Assembly (NCBI GenBank): GCA_030737835.1
Contig: JAUJYN010000022.1
Span: 1,952,712 to 2,016,711, forward strand
Reading direction: 5' to 3'
Source: Acorus gramineus
Taxonomy: Eukaryota; Streptophyta; Magnoliopsida; Acorales; Acoraceae
DNA: 64,000 bases
Shown here: one piece after another, positions 46,515-57,478 of the stretch
Numbering within the stretch: the stretch's first letter is position 1
Layout of the letters: each line of letters starts with the position of its first letter
Made by a program: the position numbers and the translations under genes
Notes under the pieces: model-generated
Told to the model about the DNA's origin: nothing
Seen by the model: only the letters and a program-made list of their open reading frames with translations
Database searches by the model: none

Positions 46515-46590
46515 GTCAGTCCCAAAAGACCATGTCACCAGCTTGAGGGTGAGGGTGAGGGTGTGGTGGGTCGGCGATGTAGCGACCCAC
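46515..46590 (+). other. G-quadruplex/hairpin unit in T 5' LTR
   Basis: Four GGG runs at 46547, 46553, 46559 and 46568 with loops of 3, 3 and 6 nt satisfy the usual G-quadruplex rule. The last run is part of the stem GTGGGTCG (46566-46573) and CGACCCAC (46583-46590). Confidence 0.8.
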
Positions 46591-47103
46591 TGGATTGTGT
46601 AGATGCTGCCACTTAGAGGCTATAAATAATTTGAGGTTAATATGAATTGTGATGCATGGGTTGTGCTATTCACTGAGCGTGTGGCTCACCCCTCGCATAT
46701 ATTTTTCTCCAGTTATATCTGAGTCGGATCTGAAGGAGGAGCTCCCCGAGGCACATCAGCAGTAGCGGAGCAGCGTCACGTTCTGCGTGTGAGAGGCCAT
46801 CAGCATCCCCCTTTGATTGTATGTATTGTATTCCGTGCTTGGGCACACGTTTGTATTATATTTGGATGTCATTGTATATATTGGCTCTCACAGGACAGTT
46901 GATTATGTATCGAGTCTGTAATATGTCTTTGAATTACAGACTCAGTCTTTTAGCTTCCGCTATTTGTGTATATATTATGTCAGCCTCATTGTTGTCATTG
47001 TTGATGATTGTTTAGAGTATATTATTGACCTCCTGTATAGACTGCTGATATCATATATACCATTGCCGCGTCTCGGGGACAGCCGCCCTGGGGTGACAAA
47101 AGT

Positions 47104-47115
47104 TGGTATCAGAGC
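47104..47115 (+). promoter_or_regulatory. Primer binding site (initiator tRNA-Met) of T
   Basis: TGGTATCAGAGC begins five bases after the 5' LTR, complementary to the 3' end of plant initiator tRNA-Met. Confidence 0.95.
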
Positions 47116-47216
47116 CTGGTCCTGTCAGATCCAATTGTTTTTTTTCTTAGAGATGAGTCCTAGGATTTCTATATGAGTATTTTGATCCTAGTGTCTGGTT
47201 TTCTTAGGTTGCTGAT

Positions 47217-48437
47217 ATGCCTCCTTGCAGAGGAATGCGTGGACGTGGTCCCTCTCGGCCTTTGGAGGTTCCCGGACCTACCAGAGGTGAGGATGCTACT
47301 GGAGAGTCCTCGGCTATGGGGCCAGGACTGGCACAGGAGCCTCCTGCATGGGAGCGTTCTTACGCTCAGATAGCAGATCTGGTGGAGGCTCAGACCAGAG
47401 CATTAGAGGCCCAGACGAGGGCGTTAGCTGAGCAGGCTAGAGAGATTCAGGAGCTGAGGGCGGCCCGCGAGGCAGTTCCACAGGTCCCCTTGGTGGCAGA
47501 TCCACCTGTGGTGCCCGATGTACCCCCTGTCCCCGTGGTGATTCCAGTGGTGGGAGTTCAGGATCCCCTGGAGAGGGAGGTGGAGCTAGAGGCTGCAGCG
47601 CGAGTGCATCAGAGTGGCCTCACTGCCTTTCTGAAGCTCCACCCTCCTGAGTTCCATGGACAGACGGCGGACCCCCTTGCCCCTGAGCAATGGTTGATGG
47701 AGGTGGACAAGATCTTCTCGACCATGCACTGCACCGATCGCCAGCGTGTCTCCCTGGCCACCTTCATGCTAAAGGGTAGCGCCGCAGACTGGTGGGCTAC
47801 CCGATCGGTGGACATTCCCGAGGGAGTGGAGCGGCTTTTATGGGCGGGGTTCCGAAGGTATTTCCTGGAGGAGTACTTCCCGTTTTCGACGTGCCAGATC
47901 GTGATGCGGGAGTTTGAGCAGCTGACGCAGGGCTCCATGTCAGTCACGGACTACTCCACACGCTTCACGAGGCTTTCCAGGTTCGCCCCAGCCTTGGTGA
48001 TGGATGAGGAGACGCGGTGCCGTCGATTCGAGATGGGTCTCATTAGCACCATTCGGGTGCATGTCTCTTCTCAGGCATTCACGAGGTACTCGGACTTGGT
48101 GTCTCGGGCGAAGACAGTCGAGCGAGACCTCGGGGCCTCCATGGGGGTTCCAACCCCTTCTATAGATCAGAGACCTCCCAGGAGCCAGGACCAGGGACAG
48201 CGCAAGAAGAAGCGACCCCGCTTTGATCAGACAGCGGCTGCCGCTACTCCAGTCGATGTGGTGCCAGTGCGAGGTCCAGCACCCATTGCGGCAGTACCAG
48301 TCCAGTCCAGGCGACCGGAGACGCGGCGCTGTTACCATTGTCAGCGCATCGGGCATATTTTATATAATTGCCCTGATGCTGGCCGACCCCGCGTGCTGCC
48401 TCCGCAGCAGCAGCAGCAGCAGCGCCAGCAGCAGTAG
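47217..48437 (+). pseudogene. gag: gag of chromovirus T (premature TAG)
   Basis: The 406-codon frame encodes the capsid/nucleocapsid polyprotein that would package element RNA. It starts MPPCRGMRGRG; the same ATGCCTCC start follows a TCTTAG in element E, which supports this start. Residues 55-85 repeat QTRALEAQ/QTRALAEQ and look helical. The retrotransposon Gag core spans roughly residues 140-270, with ADWWATRS near 190. A CCHC zinc knuckle (CX2CX4HX4C, CYHCQRIGHILYNC) begins near residue 370. A TAG at 48435-48437 falls in a Gln run where CAG is expected. The same frame continues into protease, so gag and pol were probably one frame. Confidence 0.9.
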
Positions 48438-49196
48438 CAGCCTCAGCGTCAGCAGCAGCAGCCACAGGGTGGCCGTGTTGACCAGAGGAGGCAGCCTGTG
48501 CAGCCTGCGAGGCGTGCCCCTGCTCCTCAACCGCAGTTTGTTCAGGGCAGAGTTGTTTCGGCCGAGGAGGCGCAGTCTTCGGGCAGCGTGGTCCGAGGTA
48601 TTGTTCAAATCTCCCAGCTCCCTGCATATGTGTTATTTGATTCCGGAGCCACGCACTCGTTCGTGTCTCCCGCTTTTGCGAGACGGATGGGAGTGGCGTC
48701 CGCCCCTCTTGATGTTATCCTGGAGATATCATTGCCCGTCGGAGACCGTATTCTCCTCCGTTCTGTGTACCGAGGGTGTACCGTGGTGATTGCGGAGCAT
48801 GAGTTTCCAGTGGAGTTGGTAGAGCTCGCTATGACAGACTTCGATGCCATCCTGGGAATGGATTGGCTTTTAGCTAGTCACGCCAGCATCGACTGTTTTG
48901 CCAAGTCAGTGTCTTTCCACCTTCCGGGTCGGAGGTCCTTCCAGTTCGTGGGCGATCGTGACGTGGCCCCTTTGGGGTTCGTGTCATCCATCCAGGCGTG
49001 GAGACTCCTTCAGGGAGGATGCGAGGGCTTTCTGGCGTATATTGCTCAGGAGGACGCACCAGTGCGGGCAGATAACAGTCAGACTCCGATTGTGGCAGAA
49101 TATCCTAAGGTTTTCCCCGATGATCTTCCAGGATTACCGCTGGATCGCACGATCGAGTTTGAGATTAATCTAATTCCGGGGACCGAGCCGATTTAG
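48438..49196 (+). pseudogene. Gln-rich linker and retropepsin of T
   Basis: It continues the gag frame after the TAG. A Gln/Arg-rich linker is followed by the aspartic protease: FDSGATHSF carries the Asp-Ser-Gly catalytic triad (near 48639) and ILGMDWL (near 48850) is the conserved C-terminal part. The protease would cleave the Gag-Pol polyprotein. The frame ends VFPDDLPGLPLDRTIEFEI...GTEPI, the usual lead-in to reverse transcriptase, at a TAG (49194-49196) produced by a frameshift rather than by a true end. Confidence 0.9.
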
Positions 49197-50050
49197 AGAG
49201 CTCGTACCGGATGGCCCCAGCAGAGCTGAAGGTGCTCAAGGAGCAGTTGGAGGAGTTGCTAGAGAAGGGCTTCGCACGTCCGAGTGTTTCTCCATGGGGA
49301 GCCCCTGTTTTGTTTGTGCGGAAGAAGGACGGTTCGCTGCGGCTTTGTATTGATTACAGGCAGCTGAACAAGTGGACCGTGAAGAACAAGTACCCCTTAC
49401 CACGGATTGACGATCTGTTTGACCAGCTCCACAGAGCGCGTGTCTTTTCTAAGATCGATCTCCGTTCGGGCTACTATCAGCTGAAGATCCGGGAGTCAGA
49501 CATTCCGAAGACGGCCTTTCGTACCCGTTATGGGCACTACGAGTTCAGAGTACTGCGTTTGGGTTGACGAATGCGCCGGCGGCCTTCATGGATCTGATGA
49601 ACCGGGTGTTTTAGCCCTTCCTCGACTCCTTCGTAGTAGTATTCATCGATGATATTCTGGTGTACTCGAGGAGTCTTGAGGAGCACGCTCACCATCTCCG
49701 CACTGTCTTGGAGACTTTGGCCCGACATCAATTGTTCGCCAAGTTCAGTAAGTGCGAGTTTTGGTTGGAGCGTATGGCCTTTCTGGGCCACGTGATTTCC
49801 GGCGAGGGCATATCTGTGGACCCGGACAAGACGCTCGCCGTGTCGAATTGGCGTCGACCGTCGAACCCCACAGAGATTCGGAGCTTCCTGGGCTTGGCGG
49901 GTTATTACAGGAGGTTTGTCGAGGGTTTCTCGAAGATAGCTGTACCTCTTACCCGCCTCACTCGGAAGGATGTCCGGTTCGAGTGGTCCCCGGCTTGCGA
50001 GGAGAGCTTCCTGGAGTTGAAGCGAAGGCTCACCTCAGCGCCAGTTCTGA
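49197..50050 (+). pseudogene. Reverse transcriptase of T (two frameshifts, one stop)
   Basis: The first part (49211-49567) has [28 protein letters not shown] and [17 protein letters not shown] frameshift near 49560 moves to the frame with the catalytic FIDD box (49642-49653), preceded by an in-frame TAG (49612-49614), then [11 protein letters not shown] and [11 protein letters not shown]. This is the Ty3/Gypsy polymerase that copies genomic RNA into DNA. Another frameshift near 50050 leads into RNase H. The catalytic residues are still readable, but the product is broken. Confidence 0.9.
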
Positions 50051-50383
50051 CCTTCCGTCTGGGAGTGGTGGGTTCGCAGTTTACTCCGATGCATCGCGGT
50101 TGGGTGTGGGTTGCGTCCTGATGCAGCACGGTAAGGTTGTGGCTTACGCGTCGCGTCAGTTGAAGCCCCATGAGCAGAATTACCACCCACGACTTAGAGT
50201 TGGCAGCGATCATCTTTGCGCTGAAGATGTGGAGGCACTACCTCTATGGTGAGGAGTTCGAGCTCTTTACTGATCATAAGAGCTTGACATATTTGCAGTC
50301 CCAGCCGGAGCTCAACATGCGTCAGAGACGTTGGGTCGAGTTCCTGAAGGACTATGATTGTGACATCGCTTACCATCCGGTAA
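50051..50383 (+). pseudogene. RNase H of T (frameshifted)
   Basis: [16 protein letters not shown] holds the first catalytic Asp; after a frameshift near 50182, [20 protein letters not shown] holds the catalytic Glu, and TDHKSLTYL the next Asp. This domain degrades the RNA strand of the RNA-DNA hybrid. A further frameshift near 50383 breaks the YHP...ADALSR connection block. Confidence 0.88.
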
Positions 50384-51640
50384 GGCGAATGTCGTGGCGG
50401 ATGCTCTCAGCAGGCAGCCCTTGGGCATGGCCGCCCACATGGCTGTACGTCGTTGGAGGCTTCTGGAGGAGGCCGCTTGCTGGATCAGCGTTCGAGAGAC
50501 TCCTGCGGGTGGCTTTTTGGCCAGGCTAGTGGTGCAGCCCGTTCTTCTCGACGAGATCCGCACGGCTCAGGGGCAGGATCCTCACTTTCTAGTCCTCTCT
50601 GAAGGCGTCGCCCGGGGCGAGCGTCCGGACTACCAGATTCGCGAGGACGGGATCCTGCGGTTCAGAGGTCGAGTATGCATTCCTGACGACGCAGAGCTGA
50701 AGCAGAAGATCTTGGACGAGGCCCATCGTTCGAGGTACACAGTGCATCCTGGTGGCACGAAGATGTACAGGGGCCTTCGTCGTGGCTACTGGTGGCGCGG
50801 ATGAAGACGGATATTGCCCGTTTCGTTGCCCGTTGCTTGGTATGCCAGCAGGTGAAGTTGGAGCATCAGCGTCCTGCGGGGAAGCTGCAGTCCATTGAGA
50901 TTCCTCAGTGGAAGTGGGAGCAGATCACCATGGACTTCGTTTCGGGTTTGCCGAGGTCACGTTCGGGTCGCGATGCCATCTGGGTAATCGTCGACCGACT
51001 GACGAAGTCCGCTCATTTCCTCCCCATCCGACTCACCGATTCTCTGGACACCCTGGCGCAGTTGTTTGTCTCCGAGATTGTTCGTCTCCATGGCACTCCC
51101 GTCAGCATCATTTCTGATCGAGACGCGCGATTTACTTCGAGGTTCTGGCGTAGCCTCCAGCGCCCTTGGTACGAACCTCCACTTCAGTACAGCGTTTCAT
51201 CCGCAGACGGACGGCCAGTCGGAGAGGACGATTCAGACCCTGGAGGACATGCTGCGAGCTTGCGTTCTCGACTTTGGGGGCAGTTGGGAGAGGCATCTTC
51301 CGTTGGTGGAGTTTGCCTACAACAACAGCTACCACTCGAGTATCAGGATGGCTCCATACAAGGCGCTCTATGGTCGCAGCTGCAGGTCCCCCTTGTGTTG
51401 GGACGAGGTCGGAGAGCGCCAGTTGGAGGGACCAGAGATCATCCACCAGACCTCAGAGATGGTCAAGACGATTCGCGAGCGTATCCGAGTCGCTCAGAGC
51501 CGTCAGAAGAGCTACGCCGATCGTCGTCGCCGTGAGCTCGTCTTCGAGGTTGGTGACCATGTCTTCCTGAAGGTGTCCCCGATGAAGGGCATCTTCCGTT
51601 TCGGTGTGCGGGGCAAGCTGAGTCGCGTTTCATTGGGCCG
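50384..51640 (+). pseudogene. Integrase of T (frameshifted)
   Basis: ADALSRQP opens the connection region. The zinc-binding HHCC part is [17 protein letters not shown] followed, after a frameshift near 50797, by [13 protein letters not shown]. The catalytic core has Asp in [10 protein letters not shown], Asp in [15 protein letters not shown], a frameshift near 51165, then Glu in [31 protein letters not shown] and the [10 protein letters not shown] domain follow. Integrase would insert the cDNA, producing the 5-bp duplications seen across the window. A frameshift near 51630 separates the tail. Confidence 0.9.
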
Positions 51641-51955
51641 TTCCTCATCCTCGAGCGAGTTGGAGAGGTGGCCTATCGCATAGCTCTGCCCCCACAGTTG
51701 GCTCAGGCCCATGACGTCTTCCATGTCTCGCAGCTGAGGCGTTATGTCCACGATCCTGCTCACGTCATCCCGTTCGAGCCGGACTTGTCATTCGTGGAGC
51801 AGCTGATTGAGATCCTGGACCGACGCTAGAAGAGGCTCCGCACCAAGACCGTCCAGTTGGTCAAGGTGCGATGGCAGCACCGTTCCGGTGCCGAGGCCAC
51901 TTGGGAGCTCGAGGACGCCATGCGTGACGCGTATCCGCATCTTTTCCCTTCCTAG
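51641..51955 (+). pseudogene. Pol tail with chromodomain-like segment of T
   Basis: After the frameshift the frame reads [18 protein letters not shown] and HDVFHVSQLRRY, then a segment ending EILDRR, a TAG (51827-51829, expected CAG), and KRLRTKTVQLVKVRWQ followed by GAEATWELEDAMR. The VKVRWQ...ATWELE pattern matches the chromodomain of Tekay-type chromoviruses, which in characterised chromoviruses helps direct integration to heterochromatin. The final stop is at 51953-51955. Confidence 0.82.
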
Positions 51956-51990
51956 ATGTTTTTGTATTTATTTTGAGGACAAAATTTCCT

Positions 51991-52003
51991 AAGGGGGGAA
52001 GAA
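51991..52003 (+). promoter_or_regulatory. Polypurine tract of T
   Basis: AAGGGGGGAAGAA directly precedes the 3' LTR and primes plus-strand DNA. The upstream GAGGACAAAATTTCCT is nearly the same as the LARD motif at 8270-8288. Confidence 0.93.
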
Positions 52004-54681
52004 TGTTATATATGTGTCACTTTTAGCCTTCTGGTCACCATTGGAGCATTCTGGCAGTTTTTCGATCGGAACCGCTAAAATTTTGGACTTTTGGCTATCA
52101 TCATGAGTTTGAGAACTCCGATTGAAAATCTAACTGCACATTATGTGTCCTGGTGCTATTTCAAGCCACTCACGAAAATTTCATCGAATTCCGGTAACGT
52201 TTCAGAATTTCACAGTTCCGAATCGTATCCGGGTTTTGACCAAGCGAAAAGTCATTGGGAGACTTGACCAAGTCAAAGATGACTTTGACCAAGTCAAGTT
52301 TGACCCTTGACTTGGTCAATTGGTTTTGTTTGTTAGTGTGGTTGGGTTGACTAGGGTCAAAGTTCACCTAAACCTAACTAAACCTAATTAACCCTAAGTG
52401 TAAGTGGTGTGTGTGTGTGTGTGTGTGTGTGTGTGGCCTTTAAGTGAGGTCCACGCCCACAAATAGTGCCCCCTCTATTCATCTTCTTCCCCATCTCTCT
52501 CTATCACACAAACCTCTCATTCCCTCTCTTTATTTCCCACTTTTGATCTAGTAGAAGAGCTTGAACAAGAAAACCCTAGAAGGAGAAAAGCTTGGAAAGG
52601 ACCCGATCTATCTTTCCATGGTGTTAGATTTGTGTTTCCCTTTGTTTGACCTCCTCTTATGGCACTTTTTACCTCTGTTTTCAGCCATTCTTGGGCTGAG
52701 AAGAGGTCTTGGTGGTGGTGGCTTTGGTGGTGGTGTTTCGGTGCGCGAAGAGCACCCAATTTTCCCTCCCATCCTTTCCTCCCTTTTTCTTGTGTAGATG
52801 CTTGATTAGGATGTGTTTTTGGGTATGCATGGTTTGGATGGGTGTTAGGGGTGTGGGAGGGCTGAGGGAGGTGGTGGGTTTGGCTCGGGCAGGCAAGCGG
52901 GGTCGTCCGCGCTCGTGCGCGCGAGTCTGCGCGCGCAGGTAGAGCAGGCGGCGCAGTCGGGGGCGCTGGGGGAGTGCGCGCGTACGTGCGGGCGGTCGGG
53001 CGTGCGCGCGGGCGTGCGTGCGGAGTGCTGCATGGGAGCGCAGTGCGCAGGGTGCGCTCGGGGGTGCTACGCAGGGGCGCAGTAAGTGCGGATTGGCGCA
53101 GGGCTGGACGCGCAGGCGCACGCGAGCGTGCGCATGAGCGTGCGGTGTGTCTGGGCGAGCGGGCAGGGGCGCGGAGCGCGCCTGGGCACGCGGGCTGGGG
53201 CGCGGCAGTGCGCCCGGTGCGCGCGGCTGCGTGCGTGCGTGCGCACCAGTGCGCGTGCGTGCGGGTGGCCGTGCGCATGGCTGCCGTGGGTGCAGGAGGA
53301 TGTCGGGGCACTTGGACTCGCATGCGTACGGGCCCGTATGCATGCTTGTCCGAGTGTTGGGTATTTCTATAGTATTTCTTGCGTATTTGTGTATTTTACT
53401 CACCATTTTGGTTTCCCATGTCTTGCAGATCTTGACGAGCGATCACGCGTCGACCCGGGTATTGGTGAGTGGGACAATCCAACCCAGTAGGGAGGCGTTC
53501 GATGCACGTAGGCGTGCATTGCCCTCCCCTGGGGCACCATAGTTGCATATTAGCTAGTATTAAATGTAAACTGTGCTACATGATCATTATGTTGTATCCA
53601 TGCCCCCCCCCCTTAGACTTTGTATGCTAGGGATATGCACCCTTATATTATGTATAGAGGCCTACGCATCCTGATACCATGTTTTCATGCTAGGAAAGCC
53701 TCGACCTACGCATGTTTCCCATTTAGTTTAATTTATTTAAATCAAATGCAAGCTTATGGTTATTAGCATGCCTTAGAGAATATTATAACCTCGTGGTTAT
53801 AATATGTGTCTCCCCGCATCTTAGTTATGCGCCCTGGAGGAATTCTGAAGAATTCATGACATTAGTAGAGCTGCAATCGGTGTCGGCGGATCCAAGAGGA
53901 TCGTATCCGTGTGGGTAGGCTGTTTCTCTTCCCTTCGTTGGATCCGTGTAGGGACTCCTCAGCGTTAGACAGGCTGTCCTGACAGAGGGCTCCCATCTGT
54001 AGGTACCTCCGATGCGTCGGACTGTGCTGATCGTGGGAGTAGACCAGGCGAGCTACAGAGTGGGGGAGAGGCTATCGGTGGACCAAGGGTGATTAACAGC
54101 CTAGTCAGTCCCAATAGACCATGTCACCCATTTGAGGGTGAGGGTGTGGTGGGTCGGCGATGTAGCGACCCACTGGATTGTGTAGATGCTGCCACTTAGA
54201 GGCTATAAATAATTTGAGGTTAATATGAATTGTGATGCATGGGTTGTGCTATTCACTGAGCGTGTGGCTCACCCCTCGCATATATTTTTCTCCAGTTATA
54301 TCTGAGTCGGATCTGAAGGAGGAGCTCCCCGAGTACATCAGCAGTAGCGGAGCAGCGCCACGTTCTGCGTGTGAGAGGCCATCAGCATCCCCCTTTGATT
54401 GTATGTATTGTATTCCGTGCTTAGGCACACGTTTGTATTATATTTGGATGTCGTGTATATATTGGCTCTCACAGGACAGTTGATTATGTATCGAGTTTGT
54501 AATATGTCTTTGAATTACAGACTCAGTCTTTTAGCTTCCGCTATTTGTGTATATATTATGTCAGCCTCATTGTTGTCATTGTTGATGATTGTTTAGAGTA
54601 TATTATTGACCTCCTATTTAGACTGCTGATATCATATATACCATTGCCGCGTCTCGGGGACGGCCGCCCTGGGGTGCGACA
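52004..54681 (+). mobile_element. 3' LTR of chromovirus T
   Basis: It runs TGTTATATATG to GGGGTGCGACA, 2678 bp. It differs from the 5' LTR by a 15-bp deletion in U3 (near 52067), loss of the intron-1 donor (near 52783), about 100 extra bases in the GC-rich part (about 52880-53000) and scattered substitutions. The micro-exon (53429-53464), hairpin (about 53490-53530) and TGAGC/GCTCA hairpin (about 54254) are retained. The G-quadruplex block is shortened to two GGGTGA repeats near 54133. Confidence 0.95.
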
Positions 54682-56774
54682 CTATGTGCATGAACCATAT
54701 GCACAATCATCTAATAATTGACCATAAGGGTGAGCCCTAACATGGATTTACATCATAAACAACAGTTCATACAACATTCATACATGGTATGGCCCACTTA
54801 AACATGCATACGTGGCCATTAATCATATAAGCACACAAGGCATAACTTAAGCATGCGTTGGATATCACCAACTTAAAAGAAAGGGTCAAGCGCGATCTCG
54901 TGCACTAACAGGTGCATGCCAATATTCCAAACGAACCTGAGTCGAGTAGGAAATCGCATCTACTTACTCAGTTCGTTCAGAGGGAGAGGGCGAGAGAGAT
55001 CATCATCTCATGAAGCTGGTCATAGCTTTGCCCCATTAGCATGGGTGCAACAACTAGACCACGCCCTCGAATCTTATCGCAAGGGAATATTAGGCAGGTG
55101 CCCGTTACTAACCCAGACTTAATCATGCTGGATATTCCAATTAATATAGTGGGAGTAGTATTACAATACTACCTAAGGCATGCCATATTCTATACATTCA
55201 TACACATTACAGAACAGATGCCCATACTAGAGGGGCGCATGCGATACAATCATTCACACATTGATACAATACATGCAATATAAGCCTAGCATGCAAGATA
55301 TCTAACATATTATAGTTTAAGCATGGCCATACTACTTATCTACACAAGTAGTATAGCTAGGATGCCCCATTGATGCGCGACACATGACTGTACGCATTGA
55401 GCGCATCTCGAGGGGGGGGATTGGATCAAACCACTGACAGATACCCGGATCGTCGCGTGTCCAGTCTACGAGATCTGTAAAACACAACCAATGATCCACA
55501 ATTAAAATATGGAACCTCCTATCACACATATAAGCCTACTTCATGAAGGCCCTAACCCCTGATACTTCCATATTATCACCCAAGACACATGCAAACAACT
55601 CCTTGACACTCAACCAAGCAAAACTGCCAAACCTGCTGCAACCAGCCCTACTAATTGGTCTCCACAGCACCCAATACACTTCCACAAATTATGAAATAAA
55701 TCATGCACATTCTCTGATATGCTGGGATCATAATCCATGAAGACATTAGAACCTAATTTTGCCTCTACAAGCCCGAAACAAATTATTTCCAGAAGCAGGT
55801 CAATTCCTACGCGAATCTGGACAGGCCATGCAAAACTGGTTCTAACTTACACCACAGATATCATAATGACCCCAAATTTCATATATAACAACTAGACACA
55901 TAGATGATCATATCATATGAAGACATAATCCTAAAAATGTGCCTCTAAATACTAGATTCACTGAGATCTTTAAAATGCAGAGTGCTGCCTTACCAAAACA
56001 GGTGGAGGGAAATGGGGAGATGCGGGGTTCTCGACACACCCACGACCACCTCAACCACCACCACCACTACCACCACCTCATCAGCATCTCCTCAAGCTCT
56101 TCATGGCAGAAAACAGGGGTGCAAGGGCATGAGAAGGGGATTGAGAGAAGAGAAACAACAACAACACATACTCACCCTTTCTCACTCTTTCTTGAGCTTC
56201 TTCTTCATCCTTTCCTCCATTAACAACACACACACAACCAAAAAAAAACAGAGAGGGAGAGGGAGACGAGAGTGAGAGAGAGTGAGAGGTTTCCACACAA
56301 AGGGGGCCTTAAATGGAAATAAAGTGAGTTGGGGGGGAGAACAAGAGAACAAGACCAAATCGTCCCTGACATGAAATTCTGGACAGGCTTCACTATAACA
56401 GCCATAACTTCGACGATATAGCTCCGAATTGCACAATTCAAAATCCTTTGGAAATTCAAGAAGATTATCTATAACTTTCATGTTTATGCCAAGATAAAGT
56501 AATCCCTCCAGCTATTCCGAAATGAGAGCTAAACATTGAACAGGGCTGCTGCCAGAATTTTTAATCTCCTGGGTATACTTGGAAAAATACCCATAACTTT
56601 TACTACATGAATCCAGTTGATCTAATTCCACTTTTTTACAAAAGCTTACTCAAAACTGAGAATCTCATGATAAAATCATATTTAAACCTAGGATGCATCT
56701 ATCCCCACCAAACGTTTTTCTTACCCCACCAATAAAAAAAAAACGGTGTTTGGCTGTTCCCATCAATCCAGGTC

Positions 56775-56890
56775 GACCGGACTTGGTCGCCATTTCAGGT
56801 TTTGGGCGACTGGACTTGGTCGCCATTTCAGGTTTTGGACGACCGGACTTAGTCGCAATTTCAGGCTTTGGGCGACTGTAATTGGTCGAA
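56775..56890 (+). repeat. Left subterminal repeat array of hAT-like element
   Basis: Three to four units of about 34 bp contain GGTCGCCATTTCAGGTTTTG and a GCGACTGG/GACCGGACTT part. They are the inverted match of 57354-57478. Confidence 0.85.
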
Positions 56891-57353
56891 CAGGGTTCAA
56901 AACTATATCTACCTATTTTTTTGTAAACAAATAACTTTTTGGGTTTATCCATCATAGTCTACATTTATTCTTTTATCCAAACAACAGCTAAGGGGCTGAA
57001 AAAAATGTAAGTAGGTATACTTTCAATTAATTCAAATTTTTGTAGAAAAATATCTTATTAGACAAATATATATCATTTTTAATTTTCGTTTGAATCCGTA
57101 GTTAAGAGGATTCTTCGTTTGAAAACAAAAAAAAAAACCTATAAGTTGATCCAAACACATTATATATTTGGCTTTTGAAAATTAGTCCGTCACTTATATA
57201 AAAAAAAATTGTTCTTATATTCTACATTTAATAATAATAATTAATTCTTCTTACATTACAGCTCAGACTTGGAGTGGTATGAAGGATTCAAGGAAGATAT
57301 ACGTCATGGGATTATGTTTCCAAGAAAAAAATTATAAACTTTATTACAAATCC

Positions 57354-57478
57354 TGTTCGAGCAAGTTCGGTAGCCAAAAACTTGAAATGACGACCAAGTC
57401 CGGTCGCCCAAAATCTGAAATGGCGACCAAGTCCGATCGTCCAAAACCTGAAGTGGCGACCAAATCTGGTCGACCTGG
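57354..57478 (-). repeat. Right subterminal repeat array of hAT-like element
   Basis: Three to four units in the opposite orientation, with CAAAACCTGAAGTGGCGACC-type cores. Small frames across it are repeat translations. Confidence 0.85.

Larger units (their letters stand above)
44517..47098 (+). mobile_element. 5' LTR of chromovirus T
   Basis: It runs TGTTATATATG to GGGGTGACA. Order: U3 with W-box cluster (44764-44888) and GT microsatellite (44924-44956), CTATTCATC initiator-like motif (about 44993), CT-rich leader, donor (45308), GC-rich interior, acceptor (45837), 36-nt micro-exon (45838-45873), GTGAGT donor (45874), hairpin (45899-45937), one G-quadruplex/hairpin unit (46515-46590), TGAGC/GCTCA hairpin (about 46674) followed by TTTTTCTCCAG (ends 46712), and the U5 end. 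The 3' LTR has about 100 bp more in the GC-rich part. Confidence 0.95.
44517..54681 (+). mobile_element. Structurally complete Tekay/Del-like chromovirus T, TSD CTATG
   Basis: A 10,165-bp element with two LTRs (2582 and 2678 bp), an iMet PBS, gag, protease, reverse transcriptase, RNase H, integrase, a C-terminal chromodomain-like segment, and a polypurine tract, in the Ty3/Gypsy order. CTATG flanks it on both sides (44512-44516, 54682-54686). All three TAG stops and at least seven frameshifts lie in gag-pol, so it is not autonomous now. LTR length and protein motifs point to the Tekay/Del branch of chromoviruses. It is the reference for the solo LTRs in the window. Confidence 0.95.
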
